This document shows, one piece after another, positions 7,985-16,766 of a stretch of 64,000 nucleotides of DNA. The translations under genes were made by a program, and so were the position numbers. The notes below the pieces were generated by a model that was not told the origin of the DNA, made no database searches, and saw nothing but the letters and a program-made list of their open reading frames with translations. How positions within the stretch are numbered: position 1 is the first letter of the stretch; the number at the start of each line of letters is the position of its first letter. The DNA lies in contig NZ_PISP01000001.1 of assembly GCF_002834295.1 (NCBI RefSeq), positions 496,001 to 560,000 of the forward strand. Direction: 5' to 3'. Origin of the DNA: Rhodohalobacter barkolensis. Its GTDB lineage: Bacteria; Bacteroidota; Rhodothermia; Balneolales; Balneolaceae.

Positions 7985-9639
7985 TGCAACCAACTCCAGT
8001 TCACATATCCGGTGCAGTTCCCGATCATTACAGCGGGCCGGTTCGGTCGCTGGTTTTGGCGGGCGGGGGAATGAGAGTTGCATATCAGGCAGGCGTCATT
8101 CGCGCATTGCTGGAGCAAGATTACAGTTTTAATCATGTGGATGGCACCTCCGGCGGGATTATGAATTTAGCCATGCTTTTGTCGGGCCTTACGCCGGAAG
8201 AGATGTGTGAGCGGTGGAGAACTTTGGATGTTAAGAAGTTTGTGTCGATGCTGCCGTTTGATGAATATCTTCGCCTGCATAAGTCGAAAGCGATGGGCGA
8301 TGCAGATGGAATCATCAATCACGTATTTCCACACCTGGGAATTGATCCGGAAAAAATCCGTTCGGCAAAGGGGATAGAGGGCACGTTTAATGTTTGTAAC
8401 TATACCAAAAAAACTAATGAGGCCATTCACCATTCAGAAGTAGCACTGGAGCACCTGGTTGCGGGAATTTCACTGCCCATCTTTATGCCGGCTGTGGAGT
8501 ACGGTGGTAATTCATATATCGATTCGGTATGGATCAAAGATGCCAATGTGATGGAGGCTGTAAAGCGTGGTGCGGAGGAGATCTGGCTAGTCTGGTGTAT
8601 TGGCAATCATGGGGTTTATAAAGATGGGGCTTTTGATCAGTATGTGCATATGATTGAGATGAGCGCCAATGGAGTGCTGTTTGAAGAGTTTGACCGGATC
8701 AACGAGCTGAACGAGCGAATTAAAAAAGGAGATTCACCCTATGGGCAAACATCGCCAGTAAAGTTGCACGTGATTAAACCTGACTACCCGCTGCCGCTTG
8801 ACCCCGATTACTTTTTTGGCCGGATTGATGCGTCTACCCTGATCACTATCGGTTACTCAGATACGACTAAATATCTGACTAAGATGAATGAAGATGGCAT
8901 CCCGTTTACACCGGCTGCTACAAGGATGAAAGATCCCGTACCGGGGATTGCGTTTCGGGAAAAGATGGAAGGGTGGTTCAGTCTGGACACGGACAAACCT
9001 GAAGAGGGGGAGGAAAAAGGCAAAGAAAAAAATACCCGTTTATCACTGAATGCAGCAATCTATATAAGGGATTTGCCGGAATTTTTGAAAGACCCCAAGT
9101 CAGCTGGCACCATGACGGGGCATGTCTCATTCGAACCCTTTGATGAATATTTACCTGCAAAAGAGGGCGTTTTTAACCTGTTTGTAGAACAGGAAGCCCC
9201 CGATACAAAATTGATGATTTATGAAATGCAGTTCGATTACGAAGGAACTTCATATTACCTGGCCGGGAAAAAAGTAGTTCGGGATGATCCGGGGTTCGAT
9301 TTGTGGGAAGACACGACCACATTACGTGTACAGCTTCATAAAGGAAAGGATAAAACCGGACCCGTTGCGGGAGCCGGGGTATTGACATTATCAAAAGCTG
9401 AACTGTTTAATCTGCTTCGTACCCTACACGCTATTGATGCCCGCGATGCGGCAGAGAAATTTAACCTGATCGCCAATTTTGGCTCTTTCTTTTTGGGAGA
9501 GCTCTGGGATTCCTATAAGGGAATCATCAACAAGCCAACGGATAAAAAAAGTAAAATCAGATATTATGCTAAGCTTTTGGGTATTGCCGTGGCCATAGCC
9601 GCTGCCGGCAGCCTGGGATATCTGTTTTTCTTTGGATAA
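7984..9639 (+). CDS. Patatin-like phospholipase with accessory domain and C-terminal membrane anchor
   Basis: The 551-residue protein begins with a patatin domain: the oxyanion loop AGGGMRVAYQAG (residues 26-37) and the nucleophile GTSGG (Ser56). The second dyad residue should be Asp180, but the motif reads DSV rather than the usual DG[GA]. Residues about 320-490 are homologous to the C-terminal domain of the GMC oxidoreductase at 2272-4614; both have VPGI-F-M-G, EGVFNLF or EGLFNLF, and DDPGFDLW with DTTTL. A hydrophobic helix of about 18 residues closes the protein, suggesting a tail-anchored or membrane-associated lipase. It probably deacylates a lipid in the pathway of this cluster. The start overlaps the upstream stop (TAATG). 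Confidence 0.82.
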   Translation: MQPTPVHISGAVPDHYSGPVRSLVLAGGGMRVAYQAGVIRALLEQDYSFNHVDGTSGGIMNLAMLLSGLTPEEMCERWRTLDVKKFVSMLPFDEYLRLHKSKAMGDADGIINHVFPHLGIDPEKIRSAKGIEGTFNVCNYTKKTNEAIHHSEVALEHLVAGISLPIFMPAVEYGGNSYIDSVWIKDANVMEAVKRGAEEIWLVWCIGNHGVYKDGAFDQYVHMIEMSANGVLFEEFDRINELNERIKKGDSPYGQTSPVKLHVIKPDYPLPLDPDYFFGRIDASTLITIGYSDTTKYLTKMNEDGIPFTPAATRMKDPVPGIAFREKMEGWFSLDTDKPEEGEEKGKEKNTRLSLNAAIYIRDLPEFLKDPKSAGTMTGHVSFEPFDEYLPAKEGVFNLFVEQEAPDTKLMIYEMQFDYEGTSYYLAGKKVVRDDPGFDLWEDTTTLRVQLHKGKDKTGPVAGAGVLTLSKAELFNLLRTLHAIDARDAAEKFNLIANFGSFFLGELWDSYKGIINKPTDKKSKIRYYAKLLGIAVAIAAAGSLGYLFFFG

Positions 9640-9709
9640 GGAATTTATGAAACAGACAGTCATCTTATTTGGGCTGCCTACCGAAGCTCTAACGCAGGCA
9701 GGCCTTAAT

Positions 9710-9730
9710 CTCCTCCTTGAGAAGGAGGGG
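9710..9730. repeat. Short perfect-loop hairpin in the patatin/amidase gap
   Basis: CTCCTCCTT, a 3-base GAG loop and AAGGAGGGG form a 9-bp stem with one G-T pair. There is no T-run, so it is not a classical rho-independent terminator. The arms resemble the anti-Shine-Dalgarno and Shine-Dalgarno sequences. It may be a dispersed palindrome or an mRNA-end structure of the upstream operon. Confidence 0.4.
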
Positions 9731-9813
9731 ACTTGAAGGATCCAAAAGGAAGATTATTAATCGGATTGAGGTTAAATGTTTAATCAAATCAAAAAGTAGA
9801 GGGAGATAAAAAT

Positions 9814-10776
9814 ATGGCATTAGACATAAAAAGGGATTTTTTGCTTCCGGAATCGGAATTTTTCACTGTGAAAGATGAGAAATCGGGAATCTGTATACAT
9901 CACACGGTGGGTGGTTCTGTGAAATCAACCTATAACTGGTGGCTGCAAGATTCTCAGATGGTAGGAACGGCGTATATGATTGGTCGGGATGGTACACTCT
10001 ATCAAATGTTTGATCCTGAAAACTGGGCCTGGCAATTTGGACTTCCCTGGGAATATGAGGAAAAAATCGCTTTTGAAAAACGGTTTATCGGCATTGAACT
10101 GGCGAGCGAAGGTGGCATCATGGAGAAGGATGGAGTTTACTACTGTTTCGACCGGGTCTCCCCAAAAACGGTCAAATCTGCCGATGAAATATTTGATGCC
10201 GGAATGGATTATCGCGGTTACCGCATCTTTGACAGGTATGAACCTGAACAGATTTCCTCGCTGATAGTCTTGATCAATACATTATGCGACCGGTTTAATA
10301 TTCCCCGCCGTGTGCCGTCTGAACCTCTGAACTACTACGGACAAAAGCTAAAAGATTTTCGCGGCATTATAGGCCATGCCATGGTCCGTAAAGATAAATC
10401 GGATCCGGCGCCAATGCCTGCTCTGTGGGAACGGCTGCGTGAGGAATGTAACCTTGATTTTGTAAATCCAGAGGAGATTCATCCTGCTGAGAAAACAAAA
10501 AAAATGAGTGAATCAGAAATAGACAACCTGTTCGAGGAGAATGCAAAAGAGCTTAATAAAATGAATGTTTCGGCCGGAAGTATGGTGAAGGGGTTAATCC
10601 AGGAGTTAGAGCGTGACAACCGGGGTACGTATATCAGGCTGAGGGATGCAGTGAAGAATGGTCATCAGATCAGCTACGATTTTGTAGAGGGAAATAAGAG
10701 TCTGGTGAAGAAAATTGGCACGGCACTTGGGTTTAAAAAAGTTACAGATAATAAGCTGGAGGTTCGAAATGGATAG
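9814..10776 (+). CDS. N-acetylmuramoyl-L-alanine amidase (Amidase_2 family)
   Basis: The 320-residue protein has an N-terminal Amidase_2/PGRP-like domain. Probable zinc ligands are His29 or His30 (CIHHTVGG), His188 (GHAMV) and Asp197 (KSDPAP), the AmpD-like H-H-D set. The family cleaves the bond between N-acetylmuramic acid and L-alanine in peptidoglycan. No signal peptide is visible, so it either acts on cytoplasmic muropeptides or is exported another way. The C-terminal 100 residues are charged and probably helical. A clear GGGAGA ribosome site precedes the ATG. The next gene starts inside the last codons (overlap of 8 bp). Confidence 0.8.
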   Translation: MALDIKRDFLLPESEFFTVKDEKSGICIHHTVGGSVKSTYNWWLQDSQMVGTAYMIGRDGTLYQMFDPENWAWQFGLPWEYEEKIAFEKRFIGIELASEGGIMEKDGVYYCFDRVSPKTVKSADEIFDAGMDYRGYRIFDRYEPEQISSLIVLINTLCDRFNIPRRVPSEPLNYYGQKLKDFRGIIGHAMVRKDKSDPAPMPALWERLREECNLDFVNPEEIHPAEKTKKMSESEIDNLFEENAKELNKMNVSAGSMVKGLIQELERDNRGTYIRLRDAVKNGHQISYDFVEGNKSLVKKIGTALGFKKVTDNKLEVRNG

Positions 10777-11515
10777 TTTAAAAAAAGGACTGATTATCGT
10801 AAGTATTGTCGCCGGACTTTTAGCCATTGCCCTTTCATTTATCCTGGGGCGGGGAATTGACCGGGAAGAGATACAGCGAGCACAGCTTGAAATGCAGGAG
10901 CTTCGGGCCTCACGCGACTCAATAAAGGCAGTTGTTTCTCTGAAGGATTCCATGCAAGCCATGCTTACTTCTCAGGTAAATCAGTTGGAATCTGAAACAT
11001 CCCGTTTGAGGATGGAAGTGCAAGATCTGGAAGAAGAGCGTGAGAAAAATCAGCTGACCGTCCGGAATATTCGAAAAAAAGAGGATTTACAGGAAAGGCT
11101 GGCTGAGACCTTCCCCGAGATGGCACAATCGGATTGGGGCGTTACCGAGGTTTATAATGAGGAAGCCGATATCGGTATTGAATACCTGCTGGTGCCTCTC
11201 TGGTTTAGTGAAACGTTTATTATCGACCATCAAAACTCCATTTCGTACATGGAGCAGCGGGATAAGCTTCAGATGGTAGACAGCCTGAACCAGGAGGTAA
11301 TTGTACTTCAGGACAGCCTTTTTACACTGGAACGTGAGAAAGCGGAAGCGTACCAAATGGGGTATGAAGAGGCTTTTACAAAATATGAAGACATCAACAC
11401 GAAATACATTGAACTGCTTGAGCAACCGCCTTCAATTGACTTTGGGTTTCCAAGATGGGGCGTAATCGGGGCCAGTATAGGGGCCGGTGTGTTGGTGGGT
11501 TCTCAAATCAAATGA
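10769..11515 (+). CDS. Membrane-anchored coiled-coil protein, unknown function
   Basis: The 248-residue protein has one N-terminal membrane segment (about residues 7-25), a long charged coiled coil (about 30-95), a more globular middle (EDLQERLAETFPEM onward), a second helical stretch, and a short hydrophobic glycine-rich C terminus. The ATG at 10769 overlaps the amidase stop (ATGGATAG) and has a GGAGG ribosome site; an upstream in-frame ATG at 10715 would add 18 residues inside the amidase gene and is less likely. Context and overlap suggest that it works with the amidase at the envelope, for example as a holin/spanin-like or regulatory partner, but no family is recognised. Confidence 0.7.
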   Translation: MDSLKKGLIIVSIVAGLLAIALSFILGRGIDREEIQRAQLEMQELRASRDSIKAVVSLKDSMQAMLTSQVNQLESETSRLRMEVQDLEEEREKNQLTVRNIRKKEDLQERLAETFPEMAQSDWGVTEVYNEEADIGIEYLLVPLWFSETFIIDHQNSISYMEQRDKLQMVDSLNQEVIVLQDSLFTLEREKAEAYQMGYEEAFTKYEDINTKYIELLEQPPSIDFGFPRWGVIGASIGAGVLVGSQIK

Positions 11516-11632
11516 GCACAACTTACGGACTATTTATCAGGAGAGAGTTGTGAAACATCAGGTGCTGTTTGGCCTGTAGATTGATCAAAAAAGAACAAGA
11601 GAATTCAATCAGAATAGTAATGGAGAATTATT

Positions 11633-12565
11633 ATGAGAGAAATCATTATTACAACGATCCTATGTATGCTATGTGCAGATATTGCTGCACAATCTATTTC
11701 CATAACGGAGATCTCTCCGGATTCACAGGCGAGCCTGGCATTTGGCCGGCAAGTGACGATATCCTTTGAATATGAAATGAACAATTCTGAAGGGGTAAAG
11801 ATCTTTGTAAGGCCTTTTACCTCCGGCAGTCTTACACCGAACTATTCGGCGAGCGGCTCACCTGTTTATCGGGGCAGAGGACGTGGATCTGCAAACTTTA
11901 CCATTCAGTCGAAAGATGCCACTGTAGATCAAATCAGAGTACGGGCCGTGAACTCACAAAATGATCTGCTTTTTGAGTTCTTTCTGCCTGTAAAATTAAA
12001 CTTTTTTTCGCCGCCACAGACGCTAACGTTGGGACGGGCAGAGAGATTAGCCCTTATTGAAGCAGTGAATGCCGAAAGAGCCACAAATCAAAATGAGACC
12101 ACACCACAAGAAGAGAGCGCAGATACGACAAATACTCAGTTTTCAGAATTTGATGGTGACAAAGAGATCATTGATAAAAAAGTGAAGCCTGACGGCACAC
12201 TAGAACTGCACTATTCGGATGGCTCAATAGAAGGGATTCTTTCACCGGGAAGTTCAAGTGGATTTAATAGGTACAGGATTGACCCGGCAACAGGTGATAC
12301 AACATATACACAAGCATTTTTTAACCAGGTTCAGGCTGCCAATCCTCCGGGATTTGTCGGAAGTGAAGCAGCCGTAAATGGGGAGTGGTTACAGCGCTTG
12401 AATAGTTGGATTGAACACCATGGGAATCGGTTGTTGGAACGAATTGATGCTCTTCTGGATGAAGAATCTTACGCCGCATATATGTCATACGAAGAAAGCG
12501 CTGATCTTTCGATGTATGAGGAAGTGAATTTTCGATACACGTTTCTTGAACATCTCACCGAATAG
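11633..12565 (+). CDS. Secreted or periplasmic protein of unknown function
   Basis: The 310-residue protein has an N-terminal signal peptide ending near ADIAAQS. The first 120 residues look beta-rich (an Ig-like fold is possible). The middle is acidic and low-complexity (TNQNETTPQEESADTTN), and the C-terminal third is helical and acidic. A GGAGA sequence precedes the ATG. I do not recognise the family. It sits between the coiled-coil membrane protein and another envelope protein on the same strand. Confidence 0.65.
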   Translation: MREIIITTILCMLCADIAAQSISITEISPDSQASLAFGRQVTISFEYEMNNSEGVKIFVRPFTSGSLTPNYSASGSPVYRGRGRGSANFTIQSKDATVDQIRVRAVNSQNDLLFEFFLPVKLNFFSPPQTLTLGRAERLALIEAVNAERATNQNETTPQEESADTTNTQFSEFDGDKEIIDKKVKPDGTLELHYSDGSIEGILSPGSSSGFNRYRIDPATGDTTYTQAFFNQVQAANPPGFVGSEAAVNGEWLQRLNSWIEHHGNRLLERIDALLDEESYAAYMSYEESADLSMYEEVNFRYTFLEHLTE

Positions 12566-12603
12566 ATCCAACCCAATTTTCAATTCAAACAGATGATTCT
12601 ACT

Positions 12604-13182
12604 ATGAAAGATTCTAACTCAATATTTTATCGAATGGTACTGCTGGCTGCGGTTGTTGCACTGCCGGTTTGTTCAGCAGTTGCACAGAATGGTGTAGATG
12701 ATCAGTCCTCCCGGGTAAATGATATTCTAAACCAAATGCAGCAGGATATGCAGAATTCTGACACCGTACCCGATTCCATTGTGGCTCCTCCGCCCATAGC
12801 CCTCCAGCAGGCTCTGGATGATTCCACCGTTGAAATGTATCAGAAAGCAATGCAGGCCTACTATAAGTACCGGGTATCAGGATTTGAGCATCGTCAAAAT
12901 GTTTTTTTGTGGCAGCTTACCTCCTCCAAAATGATCTTTTTCGGGGTTTTACTGATGGTGTTTTGCGGTATCTGCTTTTCGGGAATTCAATTTTACAAAT
13001 CGATGACGAGGGGACCGGATGAGGGATCGGTAGACGTGGATGCCGCGGTAACAGAATTTGAAGCCTCAGCAAGCGGAATTAAAGTGAGCTCCTCCGTTCT
13101 TGGAATAATTGTTTTGGTTATCTCGCTGGCATTCTTCTACCTCTACCTGGTATATGTTTATCCAATCAGTGAAATTTTTTAA
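12604..13182 (+). CDS. Signal-peptide protein with two TM segments, unknown function
   Basis: The 192-residue protein begins with a signal sequence ending around SAVAQNG. A polar, Gln/Asp-rich segment follows, then a membrane span at about 103-125 and a second at about 165-188. The topology suggests an inner-membrane protein with a periplasmic N-terminal part. It starts 38 bp after the preceding gene and ends 24 bp before the next, so it is likely co-transcribed. No family recognised. Confidence 0.65.
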   Translation: MKDSNSIFYRMVLLAAVVALPVCSAVAQNGVDDQSSRVNDILNQMQQDMQNSDTVPDSIVAPPPIALQQALDDSTVEMYQKAMQAYYKYRVSGFEHRQNVFLWQLTSSKMIFFGVLLMVFCGICFSGIQFYKSMTRGPDEGSVDVDAAVTEFEASASGIKVSSSVLGIIVLVISLAFFYLYLVYVYPISEIF

Positions 13183-13206
13183 TCAAAATGATCAGACAGG
13201 TCGATT

Positions 13207-13749
13207 ATGAAACGTAAATCTCATGCTTTCCTGGTAGCTGCACTTCTAATCCTGATTGGTCTGCCCGGTCAAATAATTGGACAGACCGGTACGGATAATA
13301 CATTACCGGAACATGCTTTTGATTTCTGGCTGGGTGAATGGGATCTTACCTGGCAGAATGAAGACGGTACCACTACATCAGGAAAAAACAGAGTGCGCCG
13401 TATACTCGACGGTCATGTGATAGAAGAGAACTTTGAAGCCCTGACAGGAGATATGGCCGGGTATGTAGGGAAAAGTTATTCCGTATACAATTCACAAACC
13501 GGTGAGTGGAAACAGACCTGGGTGGATAATGGAGGAGCTTATCTCGATTTTACCGGAGATATTGACGGGGGCAATCGAATTTTCTATCGAACTGCGATTA
13601 GCTCGAACGGCAGCCGGTTGTTGCAGCGGATGGTCTTCTACGACATTACGGAAGATTCGCTGAGCTGGGACTGGCAGAGATTGGAAGATGATGGTGAAAC
13701 CTGGCAGCTAATGTGGAGGATTCAATACCGGCGATCTTTGGTAGAATGA
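13207..13749 (+). CDS. Secreted DUF1579-like protein
   Basis: The 180-residue protein has a signal peptide ending near GQIIGQT and a domain with FDFWLGEWDLTW near its start. It continues with NRVRRILDGHVIEENF, YNSQTGEWKQTWVDN and paired Trp-rich strands. This arrangement resembles DUF1579 and related small beta-barrel proteins; the assignment is from memory of the pattern. The protein is probably periplasmic. Function unknown. Confidence 0.65.
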   Translation: MKRKSHAFLVAALLILIGLPGQIIGQTGTDNTLPEHAFDFWLGEWDLTWQNEDGTTTSGKNRVRRILDGHVIEENFEALTGDMAGYVGKSYSVYNSQTGEWKQTWVDNGGAYLDFTGDIDGGNRIFYRTAISSNGSRLLQRMVFYDITEDSLSWDWQRLEDDGETWQLMWRIQYRRSLVE

Positions 13750-13852
13750 TTTCTGCTGCACAAATCCATTCCCTAATTAAAACAGGGTCAACTCTATTCA
13801 TCCTGATGATAAATCAAAGATTAAAGATCGGGATTAGGAATAACCAATTCAA

Positions 13853-14248
13853 ATGTCAATCAATCACAACGTAGCTATGAAAGAATCAGGAAAGATTAAC
13901 TATATCGAGATGCCTTCGCGAGATCTTGAGGAAACCAAGAGATTTTTTAAGTCTGTGTTTGGATGGTCGTTTGTTGACTACGGCCCGGAGTATGTTTCTT
14001 TTGAAAACGCCGGGATTGATGGCGGTTTTTTCAAGTCAGATAAATATTGCTCCACGGCTAACGGTAGTGTATTGGTTGTTCTATACAGCTCAGATCTGGA
14101 AAAATCTTTAGAAGACGTGAAATCTGCCGGGGGCAAGATTATTCGGGAGATCTTCTCTTTTCCCGGTGGTTGCAGGTTTCACTTCTCTGATCCCAACGGA
14201 AACGAGTTTGCGGTTTGGTCTGAAGACAAAGCAAAACCGGATCGGTAA
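13853..14248 (+). CDS. VOC-superfamily (glyoxalase/bleomycin-resistance-like) protein
   Basis: The 131-residue protein shows the two beta-alpha-beta-beta-beta modules of the vicinal-oxygen-chelate fold: INYIEMPSRDLEETKRFF and FGWSF in the first, and DLEKSLEDVKSAGG followed by FSDPNGNEFAVWSED in the second. Such proteins are cytoplasmic and often bind a divalent metal; the specific reaction is not predictable. An internal ATG at 13877 (MKESGK) could be the real start, since the first eight residues are not part of the fold. Confidence 0.8.
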   Translation: MSINHNVAMKESGKINYIEMPSRDLEETKRFFKSVFGWSFVDYGPEYVSFENAGIDGGFFKSDKYCSTANGSVLVVLYSSDLEKSLEDVKSAGGKIIREIFSFPGGCRFHFSDPNGNEFAVWSEDKAKPDR

Positions 14249-14348
14249 TGATTCGATAGTCCGGTTTATTTACAGATTTATTTTCTCTCTCAAATCGTTA
14301 GATTGAGTGACAGCAAATAGTATGTAAAAGATACCGTCAGTTTAAAAA

Positions 14349-16277
14349 ATGAGTCAGCCAACCATCGAGGATGCCAGGAGTGCATTAAAAAAATATTGGG
14401 GATATGATGATTTCCGTCCCGGACAGGATGAGGCGATTCAGTCTGTATTGGATGGAAATCAGACCCTCGTACTCTTTCCTACAGGCGGCGGAAAGTCTCT
14501 ATGCTACCAAGTTCCGGCAGTAGTTTTTGAGGGTTTAACGATCGTTATTTCACCCTTGGTGGCTTTGATGCAGGATCAGGTGGATCAACTGCAAAAATTG
14601 GGAATCAGATCTACTTTTATCAACAGTACCATTCCGGGTCACGAAGTTGAGCAGAGATTGGTCAATGCCCGAAACGGGATGTATAAACTGCTCTATATTG
14701 CTCCGGAACGGCTTGCTACTCAAAGATGGCAGGCAGAACTTCCAAATCTAAATATTGAACAGATTGCAGTTGATGAAGCTCACTGTATTTCGGAGTGGGG
14801 ACACGATTTTAGGCCCAGTTATCGGAATATCAGAGAAGAACTTTCTCAGTTGGGTGATCAGGTCCGTTGGATTGCACTTACGGCAACGGCAACTCCGGAG
14901 GTAAAAAAAGATTTGCTGCAATCCCTTCGGTTTGATGAACCTAACGTAATATCCGGTGGATTTAAACGCCCGAATCTTCATTGGTGGGTTAATGAGACTC
15001 AAAAGAAGAGAGACCTTCTGATTAATGCCGTAAAAAAAGGGATCAAACTGGGCAGCGGAATTGTCTACTCCAATACGCGGAAAGATTGTCAGTACTGGGC
15101 AGATTTTTTCACGAATAAGGGAATATTGTCTAAACCGTATCACGCCGGATTAGACAGCGGCGTTCGTGAAAAAATACAGAATCAGTGGATATCCGGTGAG
15201 GTACCGCTGGTGGTGGCAACCAATGCGTTTGGAATGGGGATTGATAAACCTGATTGTCGTTTTGTGGTTCACTACTCCATGCCTTATACCCTGGAGGCTT
15301 ATTACCAGGAGGCAGGGCGTGCCGGCAGGGATGGAGAGACAAGCTATCCAATCCTGATTTATAAAAAGAGTGATGTTGATCTTTTGAAATCCAGGATTTT
15401 ACGATCCTATCCCGAGTATGAAATGCTTAACAAGATCTACATGGCGTTGTGTGATGAACTGAATTTAGCTGTTGGCAGCGAACATGAAGCTATGGAGCCC
15501 GTGGATTACAAAGCTGTTGCAAAGCGTTCCGGGTTTACTGAAAGGGAAATTCAAGTGGGTGTGGAAGTTCTGCAGCGACTGGAAATTTTAGAGCTGACTG
15601 ACCTCTATCGGTCTAAAGTAGGCATTCATTTTTTAGTGAGCCGATCGTATGTGAGAGATAAGGTGGATGAACTTGAATCTAAAAAAGGAGAATTCCTGGA
15701 TCAGCTTTTCAGAATTTACGGTCCTCCGTCTTTTGCAGATTTTCACTATATCGAAACGCAGTATCTGACGGATAAGCTTAGCATAAACTCAAATCAACTT
15801 CGAAAAGCACTTCGGGTGTTTAGTGAGCATGACCAAATATTGAAGGTAAAATATATCGGGGAAAAACCTTTGGTGAGACTCATGAACCCACGAATGCCGA
15901 ATCTGCACATCGATCAGAAAAAAGCCTATCACTATAGAGATGTGCTGCTCAAAAAATTGGAGTATATGGATGGTTATGCCTCCACTCAAGGATGCAGGGA
16001 AGTCTATTTACGAACCTATTTCGGAGAGACGGATGCCCGGCCGTGTGGCAACTGTGATAACTGTAAATATATCAGCAAAGAGAAACTGGGAGCGGTTACG
16101 GATTCAGATATCAAAAAGGTAAAAGAGATTTTGATGTCCGGCGCTCACGATATTCAGACAATTCAAAACCGAACAGATTGGGATCGGGAAAAGTTGAAAC
16201 AGGTGATCGAATTTATGCAAAGAGAGCAAGTGATTACCAGGGTTGAGGAGAAGAAGGAAACCTACAAGCTTTCATAA
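14349..16277 (+). CDS. recQ: ATP-dependent DNA helicase RecQ
   Basis: The 642-residue protein has helicase motif I FPTGGGKS (ending at Ser50), [15 protein letters not shown] (Asp142-Glu-Ala-His145, with the RecQ aromatic-rich loop) and motif [15 protein letters not shown] zinc cluster lies near the C terminus (Cys549, Cys566, Cys569, Cys572 in a CGNCDNC context). About 200 residues with winged-helix-like character separate the helicase core from the zinc site, unlike E. coli RecQ, where the zinc site directly follows the core. This long layout is, from memory, typical of one Bacteroidota RecQ type. No HRDC domain is evident. It unwinds 3'-5' during recombination and repair. The gene appears monocistronic. 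Confidence 0.92.
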   Translation: MSQPTIEDARSALKKYWGYDDFRPGQDEAIQSVLDGNQTLVLFPTGGGKSLCYQVPAVVFEGLTIVISPLVALMQDQVDQLQKLGIRSTFINSTIPGHEVEQRLVNARNGMYKLLYIAPERLATQRWQAELPNLNIEQIAVDEAHCISEWGHDFRPSYRNIREELSQLGDQVRWIALTATATPEVKKDLLQSLRFDEPNVISGGFKRPNLHWWVNETQKKRDLLINAVKKGIKLGSGIVYSNTRKDCQYWADFFTNKGILSKPYHAGLDSGVREKIQNQWISGEVPLVVATNAFGMGIDKPDCRFVVHYSMPYTLEAYYQEAGRAGRDGETSYPILIYKKSDVDLLKSRILRSYPEYEMLNKIYMALCDELNLAVGSEHEAMEPVDYKAVAKRSGFTEREIQVGVEVLQRLEILELTDLYRSKVGIHFLVSRSYVRDKVDELESKKGEFLDQLFRIYGPPSFADFHYIETQYLTDKLSINSNQLRKALRVFSEHDQILKVKYIGEKPLVRLMNPRMPNLHIDQKKAYHYRDVLLKKLEYMDGYASTQGCREVYLRTYFGETDARPCGNCDNCKYISKEKLGAVTDSDIKKVKEILMSGAHDIQTIQNRTDWDREKLKQVIEFMQREQVITRVEEKKETYKLS

Positions 16278-16766
16278 TGTGCATTTCTTGATGAATAGAA
16301 GACCTTATTAAAAAGTTTGGTCATTCTGAGTAAAACGAAGAATCTGTAGGCCCTTGATAAATATGATGTGGAGAGATTATTCAATCTATGCAAGATGACA
16401 TTATAGCTTTTCAAAACATATAAATACATAGTTCATCGTTTAAAGCCACTATGGGAATTTCATTAGTTAAATACCAAACTTTTTCCGGATAATTTGCATT
16501 ATAACCATAGAGAAAAGGGTTTTAAAGTAAATAAGCCCTAATTAAATTTACCTTTTTGCTATTTAATGTTTAGTTTAAGCCGGCTCAGAAAATAAGATGA
16601 CAAATAAAAGCATTTAGGGAACTCTCAAGTCATAAAAAGTAATATCAACAAAAGCTTTATCTCATTTCAATCATCTTTTCTAAATCCACTTGTGAACGAA
16701 CTGAACATTCGGAATCGATCTGAAACACAAGTTTACAATTAACCAAATCAAAACTGAATCATCTCT
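16278..16766. other. Gene-free interval between recQ and the NRAMP-like gene
   Basis: No supported reading frame is present. The left part contains a decayed dispersed-repeat copy (16320-16400, listed separately). The right part is AT-rich and presumably holds the promoter of the transporter gene starting at 16767, but no clear hexamers could be assigned. Confidence 0.5.
16320..16400. repeat. Degenerate dispersed repeat ('GTCATTCTGAG' type)
   Basis: The stretch starts with GTCATTCTGAGT, continues with AACGAAGAATCTGTAGGCC and ends with CAAGATGAC, which is roughly the reverse complement of its start. This resembles a well-known intergenic repeat of many Bacteroidota-type genomes in which GTCATTCTGAGCGAAGCGAAG is found at both ends. 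The copy here is eroded. Identification is from memory; other copies are not visible in this window. Confidence 0.45.

Noticed and set aside
9647-9736. 29-codon frame after the patatin gene
   Set aside because: Starts close after a stop without convincing ribosome site and its second half is the hairpin repeat; it is probably not a gene.
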